From assembly GCA_017577895.1 (NCBI GenBank), contig PKQY01000007.1:1-60003 (forward strand): a DNA stretch of 60,003 bases, given 5' to 3'. Position numbers and translations under genes: made by a program. This document shows positions 41,800-50,760 of this stretch, one piece after another. Below the pieces are notes generated by a model that did not search any database, had not been told where the DNA came from, and saw nothing but the letters and a program-made list of their open reading frames with translations. The first letter of the stretch is position 1. Each line of letters begins with the position of its first letter. Origin of the DNA: Bacillota bacterium. Its GTDB lineage: Bacteria; Bacillota; Bacilli; ZCTH02-B2.

Positions 41800-43212
41800 T
41801 TGAATAAGGGACGCGTGGTACAGGTCATGGGACCCGTTGTGGACATTCAGTTCGAACGGGGACACCTGCCTGAGATTTACAACGCCATCCGCATCGAACA
41901 CAAGGCACGGTCCGAACACGAACGGGACATCAACTTGACGGTGGAAGCGGCCATGCACTTGGGTGACAACATCGTCCGCTGCATTGCGATGGCTTCTACC
42001 GACGGCCTGGTGCGGGGCATGGAAGCGGTGGACACGGGCAAACCCATCAGCGTGCCGGTGGGCGAAGCCACCTTGAGCCGGGTGTTCAACGTGTTGGGCG
42101 AACCCATTGATAACGCCGGACCGGTCAATGCCAAGGAATATCACCCCATTCACCGTCCGGCACCGAGCTTTGAAGAGCTGTCCACCACGGAAGAAATTTT
42201 GGAAACCGGGATCAAAGTCATCGACCTGCTGGCGCCCTACGCCAAAGGCGGGAAGATTGGTCTCTTCGGCGGTGCCGGTGTCGGCAAAACCGTGTTGATT
42301 CAGGAGCTCATTCACAACATCGCCCATCAACACGGGGGATTGTCGGTCTTTGCCGGCGTCGGGGAACGGACGCGGGAAGGGAACGACTTGTATCATGAAA
42401 TGAAGGAATCAGGCGTCATTTCCAAGACGGTCATGGTGTTCGGGCAGATGAACGAGCCGCCCGGCGCCCGTTTGCGGGTGGCGCTGACGGGGCTGACCAT
42501 GGCCGAGTACTTCCGCGACCGGGAAGGGCAAGACGTGCTGCTCTTCATCGACAACATCTTCCGCTTCACCCAGGCCGGTTCGGAAGTGTCGGCGCTGTTG
42601 GGCCGCATGCCGTCGGCCGTCGGTTACCAACCGACGCTGGCCACTGAAATGGGTCAACTGCAAGAGCGGATTACCTCGACGAAAAAAGGGTCCGTCACGT
42701 CCATTCAGGCCATTTACGTGCCGGCCGACGACTACACCGACCCCGCTCCGGCCACGACGTTCGCCCACTTGGATGCGACGACCAACTTGGAGCGGAGCAT
42801 TGCAGAAAAAGGGATTTACCCGGCCGTGGACCCGCTGGCATCCACCTCTCGCCTGTTGAACCCGGCCATCGTCGGCGAGGAACATTACCGGGTGGCGCGG
42901 GAAGTGCAGCGCATTTTGCAACGGTACAAAGAACTGCAAGACATCATCGCCATCCTCGGGATGGACGAGTTGTCCGAAGAAGACAAAATCATCGTCCGCC
43001 GGGCCCGCCGTCTGGAGCGGTTCCTGTCGCAGCCGTTCCACGTGGCGGAGCAGTTCACGAACATCCCCGGCAAATACGTGCCGGTGAAAGAAACCGTCCG
43101 CAGCTTCAAAGAAATTGTCGAAGGCAAACACGACGACCTGCCTGAAGAAGCCTTCCATATGGTGGGCACCATCGAAGAGGCGGTCGAGAAAGCGAAGAAG
43201 TTGGCGGGATGA
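41800..43212 (+). CDS. atpD: ATP synthase subunit beta
   Basis: 470 residues; catalytic F1 subunit. Walker A is GGAGVGKTV, the catalytic glutamate is in AGVGERTREGND, and the signature PAVDPLASTSR is present. TTG 41800 follows AAGGAGGGA. Four bases overlap with atpC. Confidence 0.98.
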   Translation: MNKGRVVQVMGPVVDIQFERGHLPEIYNAIRIEHKARSEHERDINLTVEAAMHLGDNIVRCIAMASTDGLVRGMEAVDTGKPISVPVGEATLSRVFNVLGEPIDNAGPVNAKEYHPIHRPAPSFEELSTTEEILETGIKVIDLLAPYAKGGKIGLFGGAGVGKTVLIQELIHNIAHQHGGLSVFAGVGERTREGNDLYHEMKESGVISKTVMVFGQMNEPPGARLRVALTGLTMAEYFRDREGQDVLLFIDNIFRFTQAGSEVSALLGRMPSAVGYQPTLATEMGQLQERITSTKKGSVTSIQAIYVPADDYTDPAPATTFAHLDATTNLERSIAEKGIYPAVDPLASTSRLLNPAIVGEEHYRVAREVQRILQRYKELQDIIAILGMDELSEEDKIIVRRARRLERFLSQPFHVAEQFTNIPGKYVPVKETVRSFKEIVEGKHDDLPEEAFHMVGTIEEAVEKAKKLAG

Positions 43213-43610
43213 GCACCTTCCACTTTGACCTCGTGACACCTGAGCGGACGGTTATCAGCCGGCCGGTGGACATGGTGGTGACGAAGACGACGGTGGGTGA
43301 GCTGGGCATCTTGCCCGGCCACGCTCCGTTGATTGCCAACTTGGCCATCGATGTGTTGCGCATCAAGGAAGGCGAACAGACCCGTGAATTGGCGGTGCAC
43401 GGCGGCTTCTTGCAAGTGACGCCGGAGCGCGTTGTCGTGTTGGCCCCGGCCGCCGAGTTTCCGGAAGAAATCGACGTCGACCGGGCGTTAGCCGCCAAAG
43501 AGCGGGCGGAACGGCGCCTGGCGGAAAAAGGGAATCCGGAGATCGATTACGTCCGGGCCGAATTGGCCTTGAAGCGGGCCATGAACCGCCTGAAACTGGT
43601 CGGGAAATGA
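43209..43610 (+). CDS. atpC: ATP synthase subunit epsilon
   Basis: 133 residues: beta-sandwich domain (FHFDLVTPERTVISRPVDMVV, GELGILPGHAPLI) and a C-terminal helical hairpin that can inhibit the enzyme (ALAAKERAERRL...ALKRAMNRLKL). ATG 43209 overlaps the atpD stop. Last gene of the atp operon. Confidence 0.96.
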   Translation: MSTFHFDLVTPERTVISRPVDMVVTKTTVGELGILPGHAPLIANLAIDVLRIKEGEQTRELAVHGGFLQVTPERVVVLAPAAEFPEEIDVDRALAAKERAERRLAEKGNPEIDYVRAELALKRAMNRLKLVGK

Positions 43611-43620
43611 AAACCATGCA

Positions 43621-43649
43621 GCGTCTCCAGCACAGGAGGCGCTTTTTTG
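43621..43649 (+). terminator. intrinsic terminator of the atp operon
   Basis: GCGTCTCC (43621-43628), 6-base loop, GGAGGCGC (43635-43642), then T6. One G-U pair in the stem. Confidence 0.85.
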
Positions 43650-43660
43650 TTGCCCTTCAT

Positions 43661-43689
43661 TAGACACCACCTGACCGATTTGCTATAAT
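43661..43689 (+). promoter_or_regulatory. sigma-A promoter of the nuo operon
   Basis: TAGACA (43661-43666), 17 bases, TATAAT (43684-43689) with an extended TGC in front. The leader is about 80 bases. Confidence 0.8.
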
Positions 43690-43777
43690 GAGGTCGGTCG
43701 GCAGTCGGCCATAAATTCGTCACATTTTTGGAAGACAGAGGTAAGTCCTTACGTCCATCAAGAACAGGGGGGACGCC

Positions 43778-44149
43778 ATGGGCGATCACGTATATATCAA
43801 CAGTTATCTGGTTTTGTCGGTCTTTTTGGTCTTGAGCATTTTGTTGCCCGTCGCGGCGTTGACCGTCGGACGGTTTTTGCGGCCCCACAACCCGACGCCG
43901 GAAAAACTGACCACCTACGAGAGCGGCGTCGAGCCGGCCGGGAAGACGTGGGTCCGGTTTCACGTGCGGTATTACATGTACGCCCTGCTGTTCGTCATCT
44001 TCGACGTCGAGGCCCTCTTTTTGTTGCCGTGGGCCGTGGCGTTTGACCAGTTGGGACTGTTTGCCCTGATTGAAGCCATCGTCTTTGTCGTCTTGTTGTT
44101 CATCGGCCTCATTTACGCCTGGAAAAAGAAGGTGTTGGAATGGGTATAG
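43778..44149 (+). CDS. nuoA: NADH-quinone oxidoreductase subunit A
   Basis: 123 residues with three membrane helices; conserved LTTYESGVEPAGKTWVRFHVRYYMYALLFVIFDVEALFLLPW-type region, including the glutamate and FDVE of the quinone-site loop. CAGGGGGG precedes ATG 43778. It overlaps nuoB by 10 bases and opens the eleven-gene operon. Confidence 0.96.
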   Translation: MGDHVYINSYLVLSVFLVLSILLPVAALTVGRFLRPHNPTPEKLTTYESGVEPAGKTWVRFHVRYYMYALLFVIFDVEALFLLPWAVAFDQLGLFALIEAIVFVVLLFIGLIYAWKKKVLEWV

Positions 44150-44673
44150 AGCTGGAATTGGAAGGATTGCCGCCGGAAGAACTGGAAGCGGCGGAGGACG
44201 TGAAGCGGAATGTCCTTTTCACCACCCTGGAGCAGCTGAAGGCGTGGGCCCGTTCCCGTTCCATGTGGCCCCTCACCTTTGGCCTTGCCTGCTGTGCCAT
44301 TGAAATGATGGAAGCCGGCGCGCCCCACTACGACTTGGACCGTTTCGGAGTCATCTTTCGGCCGTCGCCCCGCCAAGCCGACGTCATGATCGTGGCGGGC
44401 ACGGTGACGAAAAAAATGGCGCCGTTGTTGCGTCGGCTGTACGAACAAATGCCGGAACCGAAATACGTCATCGCCATGGGTTCGTGTGCCACCGCCGGGG
44501 GGCCGTACGTCCGCTCGTATTCGGTGGTCAAGGGCGTGGACCAAATCGTGCCGGTGGACGTATATATTCCCGGTTGCCCGCCCAATCCGGCGGCATTGAT
44601 TTACGGCATCAACAAGCTGCAACATAAAATCCGTTACGAGGCACGGACCGGAAAGAAGGTGACCGATGCATGA
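44140..44673 (+). CDS. nuoB: NADH-quinone oxidoreductase subunit B
   Basis: 177 residues; carries the terminal 4Fe-4S cluster N2. The ligands are the tandem cysteines in FGLACCAIEMM, the Cys in GSCATAGG and the Cys in PGCPPNP. Its start overlaps nuoA and its stop overlaps the nuoC start. Confidence 0.96.
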   Translation: MGIELELEGLPPEELEAAEDVKRNVLFTTLEQLKAWARSRSMWPLTFGLACCAIEMMEAGAPHYDLDRFGVIFRPSPRQADVMIVAGTVTKKMAPLLRRLYEQMPEPKYVIAMGSCATAGGPYVRSYSVVKGVDQIVPVDVYIPGCPPNPAALIYGINKLQHKIRYEARTGKKVTDA

Positions 44674-45458
44674 GCGACGCGGAGGACAAGAAAGTGACCG
44701 GGTCGGAAGACAAGAAAGTGACCGGGTCCGACGGCGAAAAGAAAGACGTGACGGACCAGCTGGCGCAAGAGCGCAACGCAAAACCGGGACCCGGTGCCCG
44801 CGCGTCGACGGCCGCCCAGGTCGATTCACCCGCCTCGGACACGACGCCGCGGCCGCAAACCGCCTCTCCCCGCCCGCAGCCGGAAGCTGCGGGTAAAGCG
44901 GTAAAAGAAGCAAAAGCCGCCGCGGCCCGGGCCGGTGCCGCCCGGGCGGCCAAAGCGGAAGAGACGCCGCCGGAACCGTCGCCGAAACAGCCGTGGCTGG
45001 ATGAGTTGGTGAAGACGATCCGGCAGCGGTTGGGCGAAGGGGTTGTGGAAGAGGCAGTCATCAACCGGCTGAGCGAAGACCGCCCGACGTTGACGGTCAA
45101 CCGCGAACGGTGGTTGGAGCTGGCCCGTTTCTTGAAAGAAGAACCGAAACTGGCCTTCGTCTATTTGAGCGACATCGTCGGAGTGGATTACGGCACGTAT
45201 TTTGAAGTGGTGTACCACCTTGTTTCCATCGCGCATCGCGAACACCTCACGGTCAAAGTGCGGACGGACCGGGAACAAGCGACCGTCCCATCCGTCGTCT
45301 CCGTCTGGCCGGGGGCCAATTGGCCGGAAAGGGAAGCCTACGACTTGCTCGGCATACGCTTTGAAGGCCATCCCGATCTGCGCCGAATCATGCTGCCGGA
45401 AAACTGGGTGGGACACCCGTTGCGCAAGGACTACGAGCAGTATGATGAGATCATTTGA
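44670..45458 (+). CDS. nuoC: NADH-quinone oxidoreductase subunit C with N-terminal extension
   Basis: 262 residues. The NuoC (30 kDa) domain occupies about residues 107-262 (SDIVGVDYGTYFEVVYHL, VSVWPGANWPEREAYDLLGIRFEGHPDLRRI). The first 105 residues are low-complexity, rich in Ala, Lys, Glu and Pro, and begin with two copies of DKKVTGS encoded by a 24-base direct repeat. Similar disordered extensions occur on NuoC of some other Bacillales. The ATG overlaps the nuoB stop by four bases. Confidence 0.93.
   Translation: MSDAEDKKVTGSEDKKVTGSDGEKKDVTDQLAQERNAKPGPGARASTAAQVDSPASDTTPRPQTASPRPQPEAAGKAVKEAKAAAARAGAARAAKAEETPPEPSPKQPWLDELVKTIRQRLGEGVVEEAVINRLSEDRPTLTVNRERWLELARFLKEEPKLAFVYLSDIVGVDYGTYFEVVYHLVSIAHREHLTVKVRTDREQATVPSVVSVWPGANWPEREAYDLLGIRFEGHPDLRRIMLPENWVGHPLRKDYEQYDEII
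44685..44732 (+). repeat. 24-bp direct repeat in nuoC
   Basis: Two copies, at 44685-44708 and 44709-44732, share a perfect 20-base core starting GACAAGAAAGTGACC and encode DKKVTGS twice. Confidence 0.85.
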
Positions 45459-45491
45459 AGGCGCACTGGCCGACGTGTGGAGGGTTGACCA

Positions 45492-46589
45492 ATGATGCGG
45501 ACGGAAGAATTGACGCTGAATGTCGGACCGCAACACCCGAGCACCCACGGGGTGTTGCGGCTCGTGGTGACGTTGGACGGGGAACGGATCACCCACGTGG
45601 AGCCGGTCATCGGCTATTTGCATCGGGGAACGGAAAAGCTGGCGGAAGGACTCAATTTTACACAAATCATTCCATATACGGACCGCATGGACTATTTGGC
45701 GGCCATGTTGAACAATTATTGCCTTGTCCATGCGGTGGAGACACTGATGGGCTTGGAGATCCCGGAGCGGGCAGAATATTTGCGTGTCATCACCATGGAG
45801 CTGAACCGGGTGGCCAGTCACCTGGTTTGGTTCGGCACGTATTTGCTCGACATCGGGGCGTTAAGTCCATTTCTTTTTGCCTTCAACGAGCGGGAGACGA
45901 TTCTCAATTTGTTCAACGAATTGTGCGGCGCCCGCATGACGTACAACTACATGCGGGTCGGCGGCGTCAAGTGGGACGCGCCGGAAGGCTGGCTGAAAAA
46001 AGTGGACGAGTTCGTCCAACGGATGAAGAAAAAAGTCGATGAGTTCCACACCTTAGTGACGGGGAACGAAATTTTCATCAACCGGATGCGCGGCGTCGGC
46101 AAGTACGATGCCGAAACCGCCCTGGCCTTCGGTTTGAGCGGCGTCAACTTGCGCTGCACCGGCGTCGACTACGACATCCGCAAATTTAAGCCGTACTCCA
46201 TTTACGACCGGTTTGAATTCGACGTGCCGCTGTCCCAGGACGGCGACTGTTACGCCCGGTACTTGTTGCGGCTGGAGGAAATTCGCCAGTCGCTGCGCAT
46301 CGTCGAACAGGCCTTGGCACAAATCCCCGACGGGCCTGTCATGGCCAAAGTGCCGAAGATGCTGCGGCCGCCGAAAGGGGAAGTGTTCACCTCCATCGAG
46401 GGAGCGCGGGGCGAACTGGGCGTCCACATCGTCAGTGACGGCAAAGACAAGCCGTACCGGATCAAGTGGCGCCGGCCATCCTTTGTCAACCTGCAAATTT
46501 TGCCCAAACTGGCGGTCGGCTTGTCCATGTCCGACATGGTGGCGGTGTTGGGCGCCATCGACATTGTCCTCGGGGAGGTGGACGGCTGA
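45492..46589 (+). CDS. nuoD: NADH-quinone oxidoreductase subunit D
   Basis: 365 residues; the 49 kDa subunit that forms the quinone pocket with NuoB. Motifs: LNVGPQHPSTHGVLR, GYLHRGTEKL, YTDRMDY and the C-terminal PSFVNLQILPKL...DMVAVLGAIDIVLGEVDG. GGAGGG lies about 8 bases before ATG 45492. The stop overlaps the nuoH start by one base. Confidence 0.97.
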   Translation: MMRTEELTLNVGPQHPSTHGVLRLVVTLDGERITHVEPVIGYLHRGTEKLAEGLNFTQIIPYTDRMDYLAAMLNNYCLVHAVETLMGLEIPERAEYLRVITMELNRVASHLVWFGTYLLDIGALSPFLFAFNERETILNLFNELCGARMTYNYMRVGGVKWDAPEGWLKKVDEFVQRMKKKVDEFHTLVTGNEIFINRMRGVGKYDAETALAFGLSGVNLRCTGVDYDIRKFKPYSIYDRFEFDVPLSQDGDCYARYLLRLEEIRQSLRIVEQALAQIPDGPVMAKVPKMLRPPKGEVFTSIEGARGELGVHIVSDGKDKPYRIKWRRPSFVNLQILPKLAVGLSMSDMVAVLGAIDIVLGEVDG

Positions 46590-47608
46590 TGTTCAACTGG
46601 CTGCACGCCCCCATGACCGCCGGCACCTTCATCACCATGACGCTGTTGGCGGTCCTGCTGTTGGTCATCGTGTTGGTGTTCGTCACCTATGCCATTTACT
46701 TTGAACGGAAAGTCATCGGCTGGATCCAGCTGCGCCACGGCCCGACGGAACACGGGCCCCTGGGCCTGTTGCAGACGCCGGCCGACGTGTTGAAACTGCT
46801 CTTGAAAGAAGACATCATTCCGAAACTGGCGGACAAACCGTTGTTCATCTTGGCGCCGGTGCTGGCCTTCGTGCCGTCCTTCACCGTGGTGGCCGTCATT
46901 CCGTTCACCGACGCCATCGGCTTCACCGACACGAACGTGGGCCTGCTCATTTACGTGGCGTTGAGCGGCATCACGATCCTCGGGACGCTGTTGGGCGGCT
47001 GGGCGTCCAACAACAAATATTCGCTCTTGGGCGGCATGCGTTCGGCGGCGCAAATGATCAGTTACGAGATCCCCCTGATCCTCTCGGCCATGGGGGTCAT
47101 CGTCATGGCCGGCTCCATGAACTTGCGGGAAATCGTCGAGTTTCAAGGGCAGATGGGCGTCTGGTTCGTCGTGCCGCAAATCGTCGGTTTCCTCGTCTTT
47201 CTCATCGCTGCCAACGCGGAAATGAACCGTTCGCCCTTTGACTTGCCGGAAGCGGAGTCGGAGCTTGTGGCCGGGTATCATACCGAATACAGCGGTTTCC
47301 GCTTCGCCATCTTCATGTTGACCGAGTATGTCTATATGTTCGCCATGTCGTCGCTCATTGTGGTGCTCTTTCTTGGCGGGTGGCTGCCTCCCTTGCAGTG
47401 GATTCCGGGTCTTGCGTTTCTCAAAGCCATTCCCGGCATCGTCTGGTTTGCCTTGAAGTTTGTCGTCGTCGTCTTCTACTGGCTCTGGCTGCGGGGGACG
47501 ATGCCCCGGTTCAGGACCGAAACGCTCATGAACTTCGCCTGGAAAGTCCTGTTGCCGGTCAGCTTGTTGAATCTGGTGGCCACGGCCGTCATCAAAGCGT
47601 TGGTGTAA
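46589..47608 (+). CDS. nuoH: NADH-quinone oxidoreductase subunit H
   Basis: 339 residues with about eight membrane helices; links the hydrophilic arm to the proton-pumping arm. Conserved YFERKVIGWIQLRHGP, SYEIPLIL and NRSPFDLPEAESELVAGYHTEYSG. GGGGAGGTG precedes ATG 46589. Confidence 0.97.
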   Translation: MFNWLHAPMTAGTFITMTLLAVLLLVIVLVFVTYAIYFERKVIGWIQLRHGPTEHGPLGLLQTPADVLKLLLKEDIIPKLADKPLFILAPVLAFVPSFTVVAVIPFTDAIGFTDTNVGLLIYVALSGITILGTLLGGWASNNKYSLLGGMRSAAQMISYEIPLILSAMGVIVMAGSMNLREIVEFQGQMGVWFVVPQIVGFLVFLIAANAEMNRSPFDLPEAESELVAGYHTEYSGFRFAIFMLTEYVYMFAMSSLIVVLFLGGWLPPLQWIPGLAFLKAIPGIVWFALKFVVVVFYWLWLRGTMPRFRTETLMNFAWKVLLPVSLLNLVATAVIKALV

Positions 47609-47642
47609 TGCCGAAAAACAGGACTTCCTGGAGGTGCGAATG

Positions 47643-48062
47643 ATGTCTGCCATTCCCGGCTTTATGAAAGGCTTGGGCTATACGTTCAAGCAGATGTTTG
47701 CGGAAAAGTCCACCTACGACTATCCCAACGAACCGCTGAAAATGCCGGAGCGTTTCCGGGGCATCCAATACTTGGACGTCGACAAGTGTATCGTCTGCCT
47801 GCAGTGCCAGCGCATTTGCCCGACCCAGTGCATCGACATCAAGGGCAAGCCGAATCCGGCGGGCAAGGGCAAAGTGTTGGAGAGCTTCAACATCAACTTT
47901 GAAATTTGTATCTTGTGCGACTTGTGCACGGAAGTGTGTCCGACGGAAGCCATCCTCATGACCAACAACTACGAACTGGCCACGTACAGCCGCGACGATC
48001 TGCTCAAAGACATGAAGTGGCTGAACGAAAACACCGAAAACATCCGCCGGGGGGACGCCTGA
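47643..48062 (+). CDS. nuoI: NADH-quinone oxidoreductase subunit I
   Basis: 139 residues with two 4Fe-4S motifs (CIVCLQCQRICPTQC and CILCDLCTEVCPTEA) carrying clusters N6a and N6b. GGAGGTG lies six bases before ATG 47643; ATG 47640 is also possible. These are the only iron-sulphur clusters besides N2 encoded in the operon. Confidence 0.96.
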   Translation: MSAIPGFMKGLGYTFKQMFAEKSTYDYPNEPLKMPERFRGIQYLDVDKCIVCLQCQRICPTQCIDIKGKPNPAGKGKVLESFNINFEICILCDLCTEVCPTEAILMTNNYELATYSRDDLLKDMKWLNENTENIRRGDA

Positions 48063-48565
48063 TGGACTGGACGCTGGTCTTTTTCTTCGTCTTCGCCCTC
48101 ATCGCCCTCGGCGGGGCGCTGTACATGCTCAACCTGTACAAAGTGGTGCACATGGCCGTGTCGTTGGCGTTCACGTTTTTCGGCCTGGCGGGGCTGTACG
48201 TCTTGCTGGAGGCGGAGTTCATCGCCTTTGCCCAGATCATGGTCTACTCCGGCGCCATCACCATCTTGATGCTGTACGGCATCATGATGACCCGGCACGA
48301 CGCCGAAGAGGCGCCGCTGCGCCGGCCGGTGCACACCGGCTTGGCCTTGATCGGCTGCGCGGGGTTGTTCGCCTTCCTGTTTTACGGCATCATGACGACC
48401 CCGTGGCCGGCCGCCGGCGGCGAACCGTTGGCCGACGACAACGTCCGGGAACTGGGGATGGTCCTTTTCAACAAGTACGTCATTCCGTTTGAACTGGCGG
48501 CCATTTTGCTGCTGGTGGCGCTGATCGGCGCCGTCGTGTTGGCCAAGCGGGAGGTGGAGGAGTAA
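48062..48565 (+). CDS. nuoJ: NADH-quinone oxidoreductase subunit J
   Basis: 167 residues, five membrane helices; contains FIAFAQIMVYSGAITILMLYGIM typical of NuoJ. Starts on the last base of the nuoI stop codon. Confidence 0.95.
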   Translation: MDWTLVFFFVFALIALGGALYMLNLYKVVHMAVSLAFTFFGLAGLYVLLEAEFIAFAQIMVYSGAITILMLYGIMMTRHDAEEAPLRRPVHTGLALIGCAGLFAFLFYGIMTTPWPAAGGEPLADDNVRELGMVLFNKYVIPFELAAILLLVALIGAVVLAKREVEE

Positions 48566-48874
48566 ATGGTGAATCTGTCGTCCTATCTGACGGTGTCGGC
48601 CATCTTGTTTTGTCTCGGGCTGTTCGGGGTATTGACGAAACGCAACGCCGTCATCGTCCTGCTCTCCATTGAGCTGATGCTCAACGCCGTCAACCTGAAC
48701 TTGGTGGCCTTTTCTAAATACGGCCTCTTTCCCGGCCTGGACGGGCAAGTCTTGACGCTGTTTTCCTTGACGGTGGCGGCGGCGGAAGCGTCGGTGGGCC
48801 TGGCCATTCTCATCACCTTGTTCCGCAATCGGGGAACGGCCGAGGTCCATGAGATGGATATGATGAAGAGGTGA
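48566..48874 (+). CDS. nuoK: NADH-quinone oxidoreductase subunit K
   Basis: 102 residues, three membrane helices; the two conserved membrane glutamates are in LLSIELMLNAVNLNLVAF and AAAEASVGLAILI. The ATG directly follows the nuoJ stop. Confidence 0.96.
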   Translation: MVNLSSYLTVSAILFCLGLFGVLTKRNAVIVLLSIELMLNAVNLNLVAFSKYGLFPGLDGQVLTLFSLTVAAAEASVGLAILITLFRNRGTAEVHEMDMMKR

Positions 48875-48879
48875 GGACG

Positions 48880-50760
48880 ATGAGCGAATGGACGTGGCTG
48901 ATTCCCCTCCTCCCCCTGCTGGCCTTTATCCTCCTCATCGGCTGGGGCCGTTTCTTGCGGCCGGCGGCGGGGTACGTAGCCTCCTTGGCGGTGGCCGTCT
49001 CGCTGGTGCTGTCGCTGTACGTGTTGGCGGAAGTGTCGGCCAGCGACGCGTCGGCGGTGCGGCATATCCCGTGGCTGACCGCCGGCGACACGACGGTGAG
49101 CGTCGGGTTTGAGCTCAACCGGCTCAACGCCATGATGCTGGCCATCGTCAGTTTCGTCAGCCTGTTGGTACATATTTACTCCATCGGCTACATGCACGGC
49201 GATGACCGGTACAGCACGTATTTCGCCTACTTGTCGCTGTTTACGTTTTCCATGCTCGGACTGGTCATCTCGCCCAACCTGGTACAGACGTACATTTTCT
49301 GGGAATTGGTGGGCTTGAGTTCATTCCTGTTGATCGGCTTCTGGTATTTCAAGCCGGAGGCGCGGGATGCGGCCAAAAAAGCGTTCTTGATGACCCGACT
49401 CGGCGACGTCGCCCTGTTTGCCGGGATGATTTTGCTGTTCTGGCAAGTTGGATCGTTTCAGTTCAGCGACATTTTTGCCGCGGTGGAAGCGGGCCGCATC
49501 GACCCCGGCATGGTGACGCTGACGGCCATCCTCATCTTCATCGGCGCCGTCGGCAAGTCGGGGCAGTTCCCGCTCCATACGTGGTTGCCCGACGCCATGG
49601 AAGGGCCGACGCCGGTCAGCGCCCTCATTCATGCGGCCACCATGGTGGCGGCCGGGGTGTACTTGGTGGCGCGGACGTATCCGCTCTTTGAAGCGTCGAC
49701 AACGGCCCTCACGGTGGTGGCGGTGGTGGGCGGCTTTACGGCGATTTTTGCCGCTTCCATCGGCCTTGTGCAAACCGATATCAAACGGGTGCTGGCCTAC
49801 TCTACGGTGAGCCAGCTCGGATACATGATGTTGGCCCTGGGGGTCGCCGGCTACACGGCGGCGGTGTTCCACCTGGGGACCCACGCGTTCTTTAAGGCCT
49901 TGCTGTTCCTGGCCGCCGGGGCGGTGATTCACGCCGTTCACACCCAGGACATCCGGGAAATGGGCGGCCTCTGGCGGAAAATGCCCCTGACGGCGTGGAC
50001 GTTCCTCATCGGCGCCCTGGCCCTCTCGGGCATTCCGCCCTTCGCCGGCTATTTCTCGAAGGAAGAAATTTTGCTGGCGGCCTGGGAAGGCGGCCATCCG
50101 GTGCTGTTTGCGCTGGCGGTCATCGCGGCCTTTTTCACCGCCTTTTACATGTTTCGGCTCTTCTTCCTCGTCTTTGTCGCCAGTCCCCGGGATGCCGCGG
50201 CGGCCCAACGGGTGGCCGAAGCCCGCGGGATCGGCCGCGAAATGTCGCTGCCCATGGTGGTGTTGGCCGTCATGAGCGTCATCGCCGGCTGGGTGAACAC
50301 GCCGTGGTACCACGGCCTGGCCCGCTGGCTCAGCGTCGACGGGCTGGCTTCCCGGTATGAGGCGCCGGCCTTTTTGGGATGGGTCACGGTGTTGACCGTT
50401 GCGGTGGCGCTCCTGGGCATTGGCCTGGCGGCGTCCATGTACGTGCGGGGCACGATTCCGGCGGAGCGGCTGGCCAATCGGTTCAGCATCGGTTACGACG
50501 TGTTGTGGAACAAATACTGGATTGACGAACTGTACGGCGTGACGGTGGTGCGGGGCGCCTTTGGCCTCGGACGCCTCGTCCACTGGTTTGATCGGTTGGT
50601 CATCGACGGCTTGGTGGCGCTGGTCGGCGGCCTGTTTCGCGTCATCGGCCGTATCGGGACGGGCTTGCAGACGGGCCAAGCCCAGGCGTCCAACCTCGTC
50701 AGTGTCTTGGGCCTGGTGATCTTGCTCATCATCTTGACCATCGGGGGGGTGTGGGAGTGA
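48880..50760 (+). CDS. nuoL: NADH-quinone oxidoreductase subunit L
   Basis: 626 residues; the distal Mrp-type antiporter-like pump subunit, with the lysine/glutamate pattern (IFWELVGLSSFLLIGFW, KSGQFPLHTWLPDAMEGPTPVSALIHAATMV) and the long lateral C-terminal helix. ATG 48880 follows AAGAGGTGAGG; GTG 48871 lies inside that site. Confidence 0.96.
   Translation: MSEWTWLIPLLPLLAFILLIGWGRFLRPAAGYVASLAVAVSLVLSLYVLAEVSASDASAVRHIPWLTAGDTTVSVGFELNRLNAMMLAIVSFVSLLVHIYSIGYMHGDDRYSTYFAYLSLFTFSMLGLVISPNLVQTYIFWELVGLSSFLLIGFWYFKPEARDAAKKAFLMTRLGDVALFAGMILLFWQVGSFQFSDIFAAVEAGRIDPGMVTLTAILIFIGAVGKSGQFPLHTWLPDAMEGPTPVSALIHAATMVAAGVYLVARTYPLFEASTTALTVVAVVGGFTAIFAASIGLVQTDIKRVLAYSTVSQLGYMMLALGVAGYTAAVFHLGTHAFFKALLFLAAGAVIHAVHTQDIREMGGLWRKMPLTAWTFLIGALALSGIPPFAGYFSKEEILLAAWEGGHPVLFALAVIAAFFTAFYMFRLFFLVFVASPRDAAAAQRVAEARGIGREMSLPMVVLAVMSVIAGWVNTPWYHGLARWLSVDGLASRYEAPAFLGWVTVLTVAVALLGIGLAASMYVRGTIPAERLANRFSIGYDVLWNKYWIDELYGVTVVRGAFGLGRLVHWFDRLVIDGLVALVGGLFRVIGRIGTGLQTGQAQASNLVSVLGLVILLIILTIGGVWE

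Noticed and set aside
39265..42396. A 1043-codon open frame antisense to atpA and atpG
   Set aside because: It is a by-product of GC-rich codon usage opposite highly conserved genes; its translation has no domain signature. The same holds for long minus-strand frames opposite icmF, prfA/prmC, rho and nuoN.
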